Origin: Xylanibacter rarus
GTDB taxonomy: Bacteria; Bacteroidota; Bacteroidia; Bacteroidales; Bacteroidaceae
Length of the DNA stretch: 64,000 nucleotides
Assembly: GCF_001275135.1 (NCBI RefSeq)
Contig: NZ_LFQU01000017.1
Coordinates: forward strand, 23,380-87,379
Direction of reading: 5' to 3'
The notes beneath the pieces are model-generated. The model was not told the origin of the DNA. It ran no database searches and saw nothing but the letters and a program-made list of their open reading frames with translations. Positions within the stretch are counted from its first letter, which is position 1. Each line of letters starts with the position of its first letter. The position numbers and the translations under genes were made by a program. This document shows, in pieces, positions 17,793 to 26,784 of this stretch.

Positions 17793-18511
17793 GGCTGTAG
17801 GCCGTATGAGGCGGTTTTCATGCCTATACAGACAGGCTGTATAGTGTATACAGTATGGGTACAGCCTGAATTTCTCACTTGACATGGATTAAAAACATAT
17901 AATTCATCGAAAAATTTTTGCTGCTTATGCTGCGGTTTGGCATAAGTGGCATTTATTTTTGCACAAAAATTAAATAACTTCGTATGATACTTTCAAACAC
18001 ATATATAAAAAATGAGTCAGCATTAAGAAAATATTTTTTAGGAAATATAAGACTTAATTGGACTTTTGGTTAGGTGATGTCATGGTGTAATTTCTTGATT
18101 TCAGACAATATTGGCAGGATAATGATGCCGTTGAGGCAGTTTCTGTGATTATATCCGTATGTTGCGGAGCTTTGTTATTTGCATAATGATAAGCTTATGC
18201 TGAGAAGAAGCGATAGGTTTTGTTTTGGGGTAAGATATTGTTTGCAATCGAAAGAAATGGGTGGGCTGTGGGTTTTTGTTTCTTATGAATAAGCATGTTT
18301 GGCGTACACAGGCTGCAGTATTGTCTGCATGGTTGTGGGCACGTGCATGTTGCGGTTTACATTTTTTGTACGTTGCGGCTTATAGCTTGGCGTATAAATA
18401 ATAAATAGCTGGCTGTTGTTGATGCTGTGTTGCCGGTGTCAGCCGTTATTGTTACGGCTGATGTCGGTTGTGTATTGATATTAGAACCAAAAAATAAATA
18501 GACAATTAATT
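17793..18511 (+). other. Long T/G-rich leader region upstream of the WYL regulator
   Basis: About 720 bp without a convincing gene. The second half is strikingly T and G rich on the plus strand. The only clear structure is a stem of up to 14 bp at 18433-18467, listed separately. There is also an imperfect repeat of TACAG-type motifs around 17824-17868 (CAGGCTGTATAGTGTATACAG). Confidence 0.4.
18433..18467 (+). promoter_or_regulatory. Inverted repeat 45 bp before the WYL regulator
   Basis: TCAGCCGT (18439-18446) and ACGGCTGA (18454-18461) form a perfect 8-bp inverted repeat around a 7-base centre. As RNA the stem extends to 14 pairs with G-U pairs and flanking CCG/CGG. It could be an autoregulatory operator or a leader hairpin. 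Confidence 0.4.
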
Positions 18512-19420
18512 ATGACAAAAGACCTATTCGACAAGTATATATGGCTTGTTGATGTAATTTATCGCTCGCGAAAAATAACGTTTGAGGAAATCAATGAGCG
18601 GTGGCTCAGGTCGAGCCTGAGCGACGGGCAGGACATACCTTTAAGGACATTCCACAACTGGCGTGCGGCCATAGAACAGATTTTCGACATAAACATTGAA
18701 TGCAACAGAAAAGGAGGCTACTATTATTACATCGAGAATGTAGACGACCTGGAAAACAACGGGTTGCGAAACTGGCTGCTGAACACCTTTTCGGTTAATA
18801 ATCTGCTTGTAGACGGGCATAACCTCAACAAGCGCATATTGTTTGAATATATGCCTTCGGACAAAGTGCATCTCGAAAAGATTCTTGAAGCCATGCGCGA
18901 CGGACATGAGGCACGGCTCGAATATAGGTGTTACTGGTGTGAAGAGACAGGATATTATACTTTTAGACCTTATTGCGTAAAATTGTTCAAGCAGCATTGG
19001 TATGCAGTGGGGCTGTGTGTCGAATGCGGTTCGGTACGCACATTTGCGTTAGACCATATAATAGATATGCACATCACCGACAAGGAGTTTGTCTATCCCA
19101 AGGACTTTAACCCGGAGAAGTTTTTTGAAGACAGCTTCGGCATAGTTATAAGTGACGACAATCCGGTAAAAATCCGCCTGAAGGTGTATGGAATGCATGC
19201 GTCGTATATGCTCTCTCAACCTTTGCATCATTCGCAGCAGGAAGTTGAGACTGCCGAAGGTTACTCGGTGTTTGAGTATTATATGCGCCCTACGTGCGAC
19301 CTGATACAGGAGATATTGTCGCGCGGCTCGGATGTAGAGGTGGTATCGCCCGAAAGTTTCCGTAAAAAAGTTGCTGAGGTGATACGCAGGATGGCCGGAA
19401 GATACGATGATAATTCATAA
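18512..19420 (+). CDS. WYL-domain transcriptional regulator
   Basis: This 302-residue protein has an N-terminal winged-helix region (about 1-75; KITFEEINERW, IPLRTFHNWRAAIEQIF). A WYL sensor domain follows at about 125-205, with KQHWYAVGLC in the position of the WYL motif and FALDHI ahead of the C-terminal extension (about 210-302). WYL proteins sense ligands, often nucleic-acid derived, and commonly repress stress, defence or repair genes. No defence operon adjoins it: the next gene is mfd, which has its own terminator-promoter boundary. It may therefore act on itself or in trans. The long upstream region and inverted repeat fit autoregulation. Confidence 0.85.
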   Translation: MTKDLFDKYIWLVDVIYRSRKITFEEINERWLRSSLSDGQDIPLRTFHNWRAAIEQIFDINIECNRKGGYYYYIENVDDLENNGLRNWLLNTFSVNNLLVDGHNLNKRILFEYMPSDKVHLEKILEAMRDGHEARLEYRCYWCEETGYYTFRPYCVKLFKQHWYAVGLCVECGSVRTFALDHIIDMHITDKEFVYPKDFNPEKFFEDSFGIVISDDNPVKIRLKVYGMHASYMLSQPLHHSQQEVETAEGYSVFEYYMRPTCDLIQEILSRGSDVEVVSPESFRKKVAEVIRRMAGRYDDNS

Positions 19421-19457
19421 TTTATGATTGGCTACACTGAACCACGTTTCACAATTT

Positions 19458-19509
19458 TTTCCGCCATGAAATGAGGTGATGAATCTCTGACATGGCGGAA
19501 ACTTTTTTA
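19458..19509 (+). terminator. Terminator of the WYL gene
   Basis: An 11-bp stem TTTCCGCCATG / CATGGCGGAAA with a 22-base loop is followed by CTTTTTT. Confidence 0.75.
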
Positions 19510-19638
19510 TTAAGGATGAATAGCTAAGAAACATGGATCGTTTTAATTAAATTGTGAAACGCAGTTCAGTGCAGCCAATTATGAATTGTTCTTTTGCATT
19601 CTTCTTTCGATTTGTATTCACGTTTCGTTTTAATGTTG

Positions 19639-19646
19639 TATCTTTG
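19639..19646 (+). promoter_or_regulatory. -7 element for mfd
   Basis: TATCTTTG, 14 bp upstream of the mfd ATG. A TTTG at 19611-19614 may be the -33 element, with a longer than usual spacer. The short distance implies a near-leaderless message. Confidence 0.5.
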
Positions 19647-19660
19647 TCAGCGGATTCGCG

Positions 19661-22600
19661 ATGAATATACAGGAAATATCTGATTTATATGCCAAGTCGC
19701 CGCAGGTTGCGGCACTGGTCAGGTTGCTGGAAGACAAGTCTGTTCCGACCGTTTTCCTGCAGGGACTTGTTGCGTCGGCCGCTCCAATGATGTTTGCGTC
19801 GGCCGCACGCCGTGTCAGTCCTATGTGTCTTTTTGTTCTTAACGATGCCGAGGAGGCCGGCTATTTTTATCACGACCTTACACAGATAATGGGCAACACA
19901 GATGTGCTGTTTTTCCCCTCGTCTTATCGGCGTCAGGTGAAGTACGGACAGCGCGATCCGGCCAGCGAGATATTGCGCACCGAGGTGCTCAGCCGCTTGT
20001 CGGCGCCGCTTGAGGGCCATCCTCTTTATGTGGTTACATGTCCAGAGGCGTTGAGCGAGCTTGTTGTGTCGCGCAAGAAACTCGATGAGCGCACATTGCT
20101 GCTGCGCACAGGCGACACGCACGACGTTATACAACTGGAAAGAACGCTGCGCGACTTTGGCTTCACAGAGGTTGACTATGTTTACGAGCCGGGCCAGTTT
20201 GCCCTGCGCGGAAGCATTCTCGACGTTTTCTCATATAGCAGCGAATATCCTTTCCGTATCGACTTTTTCGGTGATGAAATCGACTCTATACGCACTTTTG
20301 AAGTGCAGAGCCAGTTGTCGCGCGACAAGCGCGAGCGCATAGAGATAGTGCCCGAGTTGGCAACGCTGACCGACGAGAAAGTGTCGTTCATGCGCTTTCT
20401 GCCTGAAGACACCATCATTGTGGCTAAAGACATTCTGTATGTGCGCGACGTTATAGACCGCACCTATCATGACGGCTTTTCGCAGCAGGCTAAGAAAGAA
20501 CGTCTCGAGGGACTGACCGAGATGGAGCAGCAGGCCGTGATGAAGGAGCTTAGGGCCGACTCCATGCTGATAAGCGGAGCACGCTTTATGACCGATGCTT
20601 CTGGTTTCAGACGTATGGAGATGGGCACAAAGCCGACGGGCACACCGACGGCAACGCTGAAGTTTGACATGACGCCTCAGCCGCTGTTCCATAAGAACTT
20701 CGACCTGCTGACAAAGGCTCTTGAAGACTATATGCTGCGCGGATATAAACTTTATATCCTTGCCGACAGCGTCAAGCAGAACGAACGCCTGAAAGACATC
20801 TTCACCACGCTGGCAGACGAAGGCAAAGCCGGACGGATAGAGTTCTTGCCTGTTGACAAGACTCTGCATGAAGGATTTGCCGACAACAGTATGCCGGCAT
20901 GTTTCTTTACCGACCATCAGATATTCGACCGCTTCCACAAATACAGTCTGCGCTCTGACGCCGCACGCAGCGGCAAGATGGCGCTCACCATGAAAGAGTT
21001 GCAGGAGATGGAGCCGGGCGACTATATCGTACATGTGGATTTCGGCATCGGGCGCTTTGCCGGACTGGTGCGTGTGCCGGCAGGCAATAGCTATCAGGAG
21101 GTGATACGCATCATTTATCAGAACAACGACAAGGTGGACGTGAGCATCCACTCGCTCTACAAGATATCAAAATACAAGCGCCGCGACAGCGAGACTCCGC
21201 CACGCCTGAGCACACTCGGCACAGGTGCATGGGACAGGCTGAAGGAGCGCACCAAGAAGAAGATAAAGGACATTGCGCGCGACCTTATAAAGCTATATGC
21301 GGCGCGCCGACACGAACAGGGCTATGCCTTCAGTGCCGATTCGTTTATGCAGCATGAGCTTGAAGCCAGTTTTATATATGAGGACACGCCCGACCAGCTG
21401 AAGGCCACTAACGATGTTAAGGCCGACATGGAGAGCCGCAGGCCTATGGACAGGCTTGTTTGCGGTGATGTAGGCTTTGGCAAAACCGAGGTGGCAGTGC
21501 GTGCTGCATTTAAGGCAGCTTGCGATTCTAAGCAGGTGGCAGTGCTTGTGCCTACAACTGTTTTGGCTTATCAGCACTATCAGACGTTCTCAAAGCGACT
21601 GAAGGATTTTCCAGTGCGTGTTGATTATCTGTCGCGCGCACGCAGCGCAAAGAAGACTCGTGAGGTGCTGACTGACCTTGCCGACGGCAAGATTGACATC
21701 ATTGTCGGCACGCACAAGCTGATAGGCAAGAGCGTGAAGTTTAAAGACCTAGGACTGCTCATAATAGACGAGGAGCAGAAGTTTGGTGTGGCAACAAAGG
21801 AGAAACTGCGCAAGATGAAAGTGAACGTAGACACGCTGACCATGTCGGCAACGCCGATACCGCGCACGCTGCAGTTCTCGCTGATGGGTGCGCGCGACAT
21901 GAGTATAATGCAGACTCCGCCGCCCAACCGCTATCCTATATGCACCGAGCTGCACACCTTTGACAAGGAAGTGATAGCCGATGCAATAAACTTTGAGATG
22001 AGCCGCAACGGACAGGTGTATTTCGTTAACGACCGCATAAGTAACCTGCCTGAGCTTGCCGCCATGATACGTAAGTATGTGCCCGACGCGCGTGTGGCCA
22101 TCGGTCACGGACAGATGAAGCCCGAGGAACTCGAGAAGATCATAATGGACTTCATGAACTATGAATACGACGTGCTGCTGTCTACCACCATCGTTGAGAA
22201 TGGAATAGACATAAGCAACGCCAACACCATAATTATCAACGATGCTCACCGCTTCGGACTGTCTGACCTTCATCAGATGCGAGGCCGTGTCGGCCGTGGC
22301 AACCGCAAGGCATTCTGTTATCTGCTTGCTCCGCCTAAGTCGGTGCTTACGCAGGAGGCCCGTCGCCGGCTTGAGGCTCTCGAGACGTTCTCTGAACTTG
22401 GCAGCGGATTTAACCTGTCTATGCAGGACCTCGACATCCGCGGAGCCGGCAATCTGCTTGGAGCCGAGCAGAGCGGATTTATGGAAGACCTTGGGTATGA
22501 GACATATCAGAAGATATTGAATCAGGCCGTAACCGAGCTGAAGAACGATGAGTTCAGCGATATGTATGAGGACGAGATGGCCGAGGGCAAGACATTTACG

Positions 22601-23071
22601 GGCGACGACTTTGTTGAGGACTGCGCCATTGAGAGCGACCTCGAGATGTATCTGCCCGACCAGTATGTGCCTAGCAGCAGCGAGCGTATGCTCCTTTACC
22701 GTGAACTTGACAACATTCAGACTGATGCCGACCTCGACGCTTACCGTTCTCGTCTTGTCGACCGTTTCGGTCCTGTGCCTCACGAAGGCGAAGAACTTAT
22801 GCATGTTGTTCCGCTGCGCCGTATAGGCAAGCGTCTTGGCTGTGAGAAGATCATCTTGCGTCAGGGGCAGATGCGCATGCAGTTTGTGAGCAACCCCATG
22901 AGCGCATATTACCGTAGCAACGTGTTCGACACAGTCTTAAACTATATCGGTCATAATCCGCGAACATGCAATCTGAAGGAAGTGGCCGGTAAGCGCATGA
23001 TGATGGTTACGGGCATTAATACCGTTGGCGAAGCCGTAAAAAAACTGCGTGAGATAGAAAGTTTTAAGTGA
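19661..23071 (+). CDS. mfd: Transcription-repair coupling factor
   Basis: At 1136 residues it is close to the family length of about 1150. The N-terminal UvrB-homology region is followed by the RNA polymerase-interaction domain (about 455-520, GDYIVHVDFGIGRF). The RecG-like translocase carries Walker A GDVGFGKT (602-608) and the DEEQ box (703-706). Motif SATPIPRTLQ is at about 729, motif VI is HQMRGRVGRG at about 869, and a C-terminal TRCF domain follows. Mfd removes RNA polymerase stalled at lesions and recruits UvrA. The start codon is fixed by the promoter 14 bp upstream. The 3' end lies inside an inverted repeat shared with the convergent gene. Confidence 0.97.
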   Translation: MNIQEISDLYAKSPQVAALVRLLEDKSVPTVFLQGLVASAAPMMFASAARRVSPMCLFVLNDAEEAGYFYHDLTQIMGNTDVLFFPSSYRRQVKYGQRDPASEILRTEVLSRLSAPLEGHPLYVVTCPEALSELVVSRKKLDERTLLLRTGDTHDVIQLERTLRDFGFTEVDYVYEPGQFALRGSILDVFSYSSEYPFRIDFFGDEIDSIRTFEVQSQLSRDKRERIEIVPELATLTDEKVSFMRFLPEDTIIVAKDILYVRDVIDRTYHDGFSQQAKKERLEGLTEMEQQAVMKELRADSMLISGARFMTDASGFRRMEMGTKPTGTPTATLKFDMTPQPLFHKNFDLLTKALEDYMLRGYKLYILADSVKQNERLKDIFTTLADEGKAGRIEFLPVDKTLHEGFADNSMPACFFTDHQIFDRFHKYSLRSDAARSGKMALTMKELQEMEPGDYIVHVDFGIGRFAGLVRVPAGNSYQEVIRIIYQNNDKVDVSIHSLYKISKYKRRDSETPPRLSTLGTGAWDRLKERTKKKIKDIARDLIKLYAARRHEQGYAFSADSFMQHELEASFIYEDTPDQLKATNDVKADMESRRPMDRLVCGDVGFGKTEVAVRAAFKAACDSKQVAVLVPTTVLAYQHYQTFSKRLKDFPVRVDYLSRARSAKKTREVLTDLADGKIDIIVGTHKLIGKSVKFKDLGLLIIDEEQKFGVATKEKLRKMKVNVDTLTMSATPIPRTLQFSLMGARDMSIMQTPPPNRYPICTELHTFDKEVIADAINFEMSRNGQVYFVNDRISNLPELAAMIRKYVPDARVAIGHGQMKPEELEKIIMDFMNYEYDVLLSTTIVENGIDISNANTIIINDAHRFGLSDLHQMRGRVGRGNRKAFCYLLAPPKSVLTQEARRRLEALETFSELGSGFNLSMQDLDIRGAGNLLGAEQSGFMEDLGYETYQKILNQAVTELKNDEFSDMYEDEMAEGKTFTGDDFVEDCAIESDLEMYLPDQYVPSSSERMLLYRELDNIQTDADLDAYRSRLVDRFGPVPHEGEELMHVVPLRRIGKRLGCEKIILRQGQMRMQFVSNPMSAYYRSNVFDTVLNYIGHNPRTCNLKEVAGKRMMMVTGINTVGEAVKKLREIESFK

Positions 23072-23198
23072 AGAACGAAGAGTGAAGAACGAAGAATTCA
23101 ATAGCTTTGCCGTATAGATTTTATTGGCAATTACTATGCATTTGAATTGACTAACGTCGAACACTGTTTCTTTGTTCTTCACTCTTCGTTCTTCACTT
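23066..23198. repeat. 25-bp perfect inverted repeat joining two convergent gene ends
   Basis: The left arm (from 23066) spans the mfd stop codon and holds two copies of AGTGAAGAACGAAG. The right arm (23174-23198) is its exact reverse complement and includes the final codons of the TPR-HTH gene. The arms are separated by about 80 bp. Similar GTGAAGAATG-type sequences recur in gaps (15051-15070, 60580-60605, 63640-63668). Confidence 0.75.
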
Positions 23199-24756
23199 TA
23201 TTTATTCTGTGTTTCATTGTTCTCAGTGCGCTGTATGATATGCCGGTGGTTAGCATAATTTCGTCGTTGGTTTTGCCTTTGTTAATCATTATCAGCAGGA
23301 AAATGTTATACGGAGTCAGCTTTTTGTAGTTATGCTCTATGCTTTCTATGGTTTTAGGGTCTATAGTCCTGTAATATTCAATCACGGCCTCATAGTCGTC
23401 CTTTTTCCATGTTATGGTCTTACCTCCTTTTTCCAGTTCATCGTAAAGCGTGCGTCCGTGGCCGAGAATAGTCATTCTCCTTTCTTTCAGACTCTCAATT
23501 TTCTTGTTCAGTTTCTCTATTTCCTTTTCGTTCTTGTCTTTCTCCTTGTCGAGTTCGCTTATCTTCTGTCTGTATTGTTCCGTCGTTCTGCTTATGTCCT
23601 CAATTTGTCGTTTTGTCGCATTTCTTCTTCTGCGGTTATATGCAAGCATGGATATCATTACAGCCGCAGCCACAACCATTACGGCTGATATGGCAATCAC
23701 GAGTCTGTTTTGGGCTTGCTCATCAGCCGCCTTTCTTTCGGCATTGTTTTGCAGACTGAGCATGTGTTCTGTCTGCTGCTTAGTCTTTATGCTGTCTTTT
23801 GTGGCCAAAGCCCTTTCTTCAAGTTCAGACGCCTCTTTATATTTTCCCTCTTTTTTTTTAAGGTCTGCCATCCATAACAGCACTTCTGCCTTAAGTTCAA
23901 GTTCGTTAGTGTTTAGTGCGTCGTTCAGCAGTTGCCATGCCTTCCGGTTCTCTCCTCTTTCAAAATAAATTGAGCCTATGATATAATATGCGTGCGCATT
24001 TGGCTTAATTTCCAAAGACTTTTTCGCATAAAGGATAGCTTCGTCATACATGTTTTTGTTGATGAAACTTATACTTATATTTGTCAATATTTCTGCAATA
24101 TGTTCATTGTTATTCAAATATTTTAAATAAGGAATTATTTTTTTTGAATATACTATGCTGCTGTCAACTTCTTCAATACGATTAAAAGCTAAATTAATCT
24201 TATTCATTGATAAGGCGACAAGAATTTTGTTGTTAGCTTTTCGGGCTGTTTGAAGAGCCTTTTTTGCATAGCTTAGTCCGGTTTGATAATTGCCGGTGTC
24301 GATATTTATAAAAGATAAGTTGATATATATTTTCGTAATGAAGTTAAGGTCGCCTGTTCCGTTGTTCAAGTGTTCCGCTTTTTTTATTAAGTTTATGCCT
24401 TCGCTTTTGTTTCCTCTTTGATAGCATACTATGCCTTTATAATAATATGCCTTGGCCAGCAAACTCTTGTTGTTGTTTTCTTCATAGAACCTTATGCTTT
24501 CATTAATCAAGGAGTCTGAATCGGTTTGCTTGTCGAGACAAAAATTTGCTTGCGTCATCAGCAAGTCATAATATGCTTTGTTTTCTTCGTTTAGCCTTTT
24601 GACATTTATGTCCGACAGGTTATTCATGGCAAGTTCATATTTCTCCTTTTCAAGCAGTCTTTCTATTTCCGACAGCTTTTCATGTGTGTCGTTGTCGTTA
24701 CTGCAATTTGTTAATATTAAAACGGATAAAATAAGGCAGAGTATAATTTTTGTCAT
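23179..24756 (-). CDS. Lipoprotein-anchored TPR regulator with C-terminal HTH
   Basis: The start was moved to 24756 (MTKIILCLILSVLILTNCSND), which gives a clear lipoprotein signal with a cysteine at residue 18. The longer frame to 24804 adds 16 residues before it. The protein is then 525 residues. TPR-like repeats fill about 25-320, a membrane helix follows near 352-375 (VIAISAVMVVAAAVMISML), then a coiled coil with many E, K and R. A C-terminal helix-turn-helix (about 470-525; LTPYNIFLLIMINKGKTNDEI, TGISYSALRTMKHRINK) completes it. It looks like a transmembrane one-component regulator with an outside TPR sensor and inside DNA binding. It differs from the 11.5-kb regulator by its lipobox. Targets are unknown. 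Confidence 0.78.
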   Translation of the reverse strand: MTKIILCLILSVLILTNCSNDNDTHEKLSEIERLLEKEKYELAMNNLSDINVKRLNEENKAYYDLLMTQANFCLDKQTDSDSLINESIRFYEENNNKSLLAKAYYYKGIVCYQRGNKSEGINLIKKAEHLNNGTGDLNFITKIYINLSFINIDTGNYQTGLSYAKKALQTARKANNKILVALSMNKINLAFNRIEEVDSSIVYSKKIIPYLKYLNNNEHIAEILTNISISFINKNMYDEAILYAKKSLEIKPNAHAYYIIGSIYFERGENRKAWQLLNDALNTNELELKAEVLLWMADLKKKEGKYKEASELEERALATKDSIKTKQQTEHMLSLQNNAERKAADEQAQNRLVIAISAVMVVAAAVMISMLAYNRRRRNATKRQIEDISRTTEQYRQKISELDKEKDKNEKEIEKLNKKIESLKERRMTILGHGRTLYDELEKGGKTITWKKDDYEAVIEYYRTIDPKTIESIEHNYKKLTPYNIFLLIMINKGKTNDEIMLTTGISYSALRTMKHRINKVKNEE

Positions 24757-24967
24757 TGCTTCAGAATTTTGATTAAAGGTATGAAAATAATACCAATCGA
24801 GCAAGAAAATGAACGTTTTATCATTGCATCGTGTTACATTTTTAGTTTGGTAAACTCTGTAATATAGGCGCTAACGTGTTGATGCATAATGCTTTATGCT
24901 TAAATGAAAAATGTAACACACACGAAAAGATAAGCCGAAAAAGTTTGGATGTAATTTTGGATAACAC

Positions 24968-24975
24968 TAATTTTG
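24968..24975 (+). promoter_or_regulatory. -7 element for the small barrel-like protein
   Basis: TAATTTTG, 25 bp upstream of the start at 25001. Confidence 0.4.
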
Positions 24976-25000
24976 GAAGTAGCAAAATTAAAAAAGTATT

Positions 25001-25510
25001 ATGAAAAAAATCATCATGTTATTTATGCTTTTGGCTGTAATGACATCAGCCGGGGCGCAGAACGCATCAAATGCGGAAAAGTTTTTTGACAGGTTATTAG
25101 TAGATTTTGAAGTTGGTGGCGGAACTAAGTGTAATGGCGTCACGCTGCTTTCGCCAAGTGTAAATTTAGGTTATAAGCTCCTTCCTCGTATGTCTTTGTT
25201 CCTGCACACAGAAACGCTGTATGGGCATTATGACGAACTGAAAAGCTACGCAAGGACACAAGTTTACGGAGGTGGAGCAGGCTATACATTATATGAAGCA
25301 GATGCCGTGGCTCTCGAAGTGCGTGGCACGGTGGCAGCAGGACTTAGTTCTGAATGGAAAAATGTTATATACGACGCTGCGCTGATGATGAAGTTAGGAC
25401 GCGGAAAAATACATATGAACGTCGGTGTGGGATTCCGCCACATCAGTTCGCGCACAGCCGGCGTAGACAATTATAATGGTGCCAACTTCATATTGGGCTT
25501 CGGTATTTAG
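25001..25510 (+). CDS. Small secreted beta-rich protein, probable outer-membrane barrel type
   Basis: This 169-residue protein has a signal peptide (MKKIIMLFMLLAVMTSAGAQ). The mature part has alternating hydrophobic strands, many glycines and tyrosines, and ends in a strand with terminal aromatic/hydrophobic residues (GANFILGFGI). These fit an eight-stranded outer membrane barrel of OmpX/OmpA-like size. I recognise no specific family. It is monocistronic, with its own promoter, and is followed by a strong hairpin (25682-25717) that may terminate it. Confidence 0.6.
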   Translation: MKKIIMLFMLLAVMTSAGAQNASNAEKFFDRLLVDFEVGGGTKCNGVTLLSPSVNLGYKLLPRMSLFLHTETLYGHYDELKSYARTQVYGGGAGYTLYEADAVALEVRGTVAAGLSSEWKNVIYDAALMMKLGRGKIHMNVGVGFRHISSRTAGVDNYNGANFILGFGI

Positions 25511-25649
25511 GTCTTTTTTAGATGCTTACAGACGGGTTATTGAAAAAGACGCTGAAAATCGTAACTAAATCACATTGTTTTGCTTAACGTATGCCTGAAA
25601 ATGTGATATTGTTAATGTGGACTGTAAGCAAAATTATGTGCAAATGTTT

Positions 25650-25717
25650 TAAATCATTAACCTATCGTTTATGCATCGTAACTCGGCCACTTTTACATCA
25701 AAAGTGGCCGAGTTTTT
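25650..25717 (-). repeat. GGCCAC hairpin repeat (family D), copy 1
   Basis: A perfect 13-bp stem CTCGGCCACTTTT / AAAAGTGGCCGAG with a 5-base loop (25682-25712) is followed by TTTTT. The left flank AAATCATTAACCTATCGTTT is the reverse complement of the right flank of copy 2 at 33453-33486. It can work as a terminator but is clearly a dispersed repeat. Confidence 0.75.
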
Positions 25718-25840
25718 AGTCGTAATCCTATGACTTTTTTTATGCTATCCATAAGGTTATGATAAAACTGAGAATTTATAATTAAATTATATGCATAAGG
25801 CGGTTTGTGTTTAAGCTTTTAGCCACAGCTGTCTTATGAT

Positions 25841-25880
25841 AAAAAACTCCCCGTAAGCACCCAACTGTGCTTACGGGGAA
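25841..25880 (-). terminator. Terminator of the DDDEY lipoprotein gene
   Basis: A CCCCGTAAGCAC / GTGCTTACGGGG stem with a 6-base loop, followed by TTTTTT on the minus strand, 25 bp after the stop codon. Confidence 0.8.
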
Positions 25881-25904
25881 TAGAATATGATAATAAAGAT
25901 TTTG

Positions 25905-26477
25905 TTATTCAGCCGTCTTCTTCATAAACTTTCTTACAGGTCTGTCGGCGTTGTTGCTGCCGTCAGCACGTGTTGAAGGCGAGTAGTCTGGATAAGAGTA
26001 GCCATACCAGCTGTCCCAGCCCCATTCGAAGTCACCCCAGTTAGGTGATGACGTCTTGCGCAGCCTGAACTGCATTGGGTCGCCATATTCGCCTATGATA
26101 GTTCCGCTGAACCAGCTTTCAGATAGCGAGTAGTCGTATATTGTGAAATAGGTGTCGTCCTCGCGTGAGTAAATTTCGATGTTGCGGTTGTTCACTCTCC
26201 ATTCTATGTGGCTTGCGAAATAGTCCCACGGGGCATCGCTGTAATAGTCAATCCAGTAGCCTGTGCCCGAAGCATACTCGTAAGGATCCTTGTCGAAGGC
26301 CAGGATTGAGTAAGAAGAGTAGTAGGTGTGTCCGTTCCACTCGCTCGTTACGTACATGTCGCCTTCCCAAACGCCCCACAGTGTGTCGGCTATGTATTCG
26401 TCGTCGTCGCAGCTTACGAATGTCAATGACATGGCTGCCATCATTATCATAGCAAGGATAGATGTAAACTTTTTCAT
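25905..26477 (-). CDS. Hypothetical lipoprotein
   Basis: The start is placed at 26477 (MKKFTSILAMIMMAAMSLTFVSCDDDEY), giving 190 residues with a lipobox cysteine at about 23. The longer frame to 26567 would run through the promoter at 26533. The mature part is rich in W, Y and D, with WGVWEGDMYV near its start and a C-terminal run of PDYSPSTRADGSN. Such short W/Y-rich lipoproteins (often with a lipocalin-like LWGxWxG motif) are common in Prevotella and Bacteroides. The function is unknown. It ends in a strong terminator. Confidence 0.65.
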   Translation of the reverse strand: MKKFTSILAMIMMAAMSLTFVSCDDDEYIADTLWGVWEGDMYVTSEWNGHTYYSSYSILAFDKDPYEYASGTGYWIDYYSDAPWDYFASHIEWRVNNRNIEIYSREDDTYFTIYDYSLSESWFSGTIIGEYGDPMQFRLRKTSSPNWGDFEWGWDSWYGYSYPDYSPSTRADGSNNADRPVRKFMKKTAE

Positions 26478-26532
26478 AATATATCGCTTTAAATTATTAA
26501 TATTCTGTTTCGCTGTTTTAAATATTCTGTTG

Positions 26533-26540
26533 CAAATATA
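26533..26540 (-). promoter_or_regulatory. -7 element for the hypothetical lipoprotein
   Basis: TATATTTG on the minus strand, 56 bp upstream of the chosen start. It lies inside the longer frame and so argues against the upstream start. Confidence 0.5.
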
Positions 26541-26745
26541 ATTCATTGTGTCTGCCTGTGCAAGCATAAATCCATATTGTTTTTAGGAATTTCCCTATTT
26601 TTATGTTACCAAAAGCCTACTTTCATAGATGAATCGTGCCGTGAGAGACGCGCAGAAGTGAGGGCGCGATAACGGCAGAAGGCTTTATAGTCCGGTGTAG
26701 AGCGAGATAGTGGGGAGTAAGTTTTTAAAGCTCCGTTTAATTTAG

Positions 26746-26753
26746 TATCTTTG
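26746..26753 (+). promoter_or_regulatory. -7 element for the alpha/beta hydrolase
   Basis: TATCTTTG, 31 bp upstream of the start at 26785. Confidence 0.6.
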
Positions 26754-26784
26754 CATTCGTGCAGAATAATAAACAGACTGAAGG

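Noticed and set aside
20231-22804. Long minus-strand frames (306 and 351 codons) opposite mfd
   Set aside because: They mirror the codon pattern of mfd, have no recognisable motifs and overlap fully conserved coding sequence.
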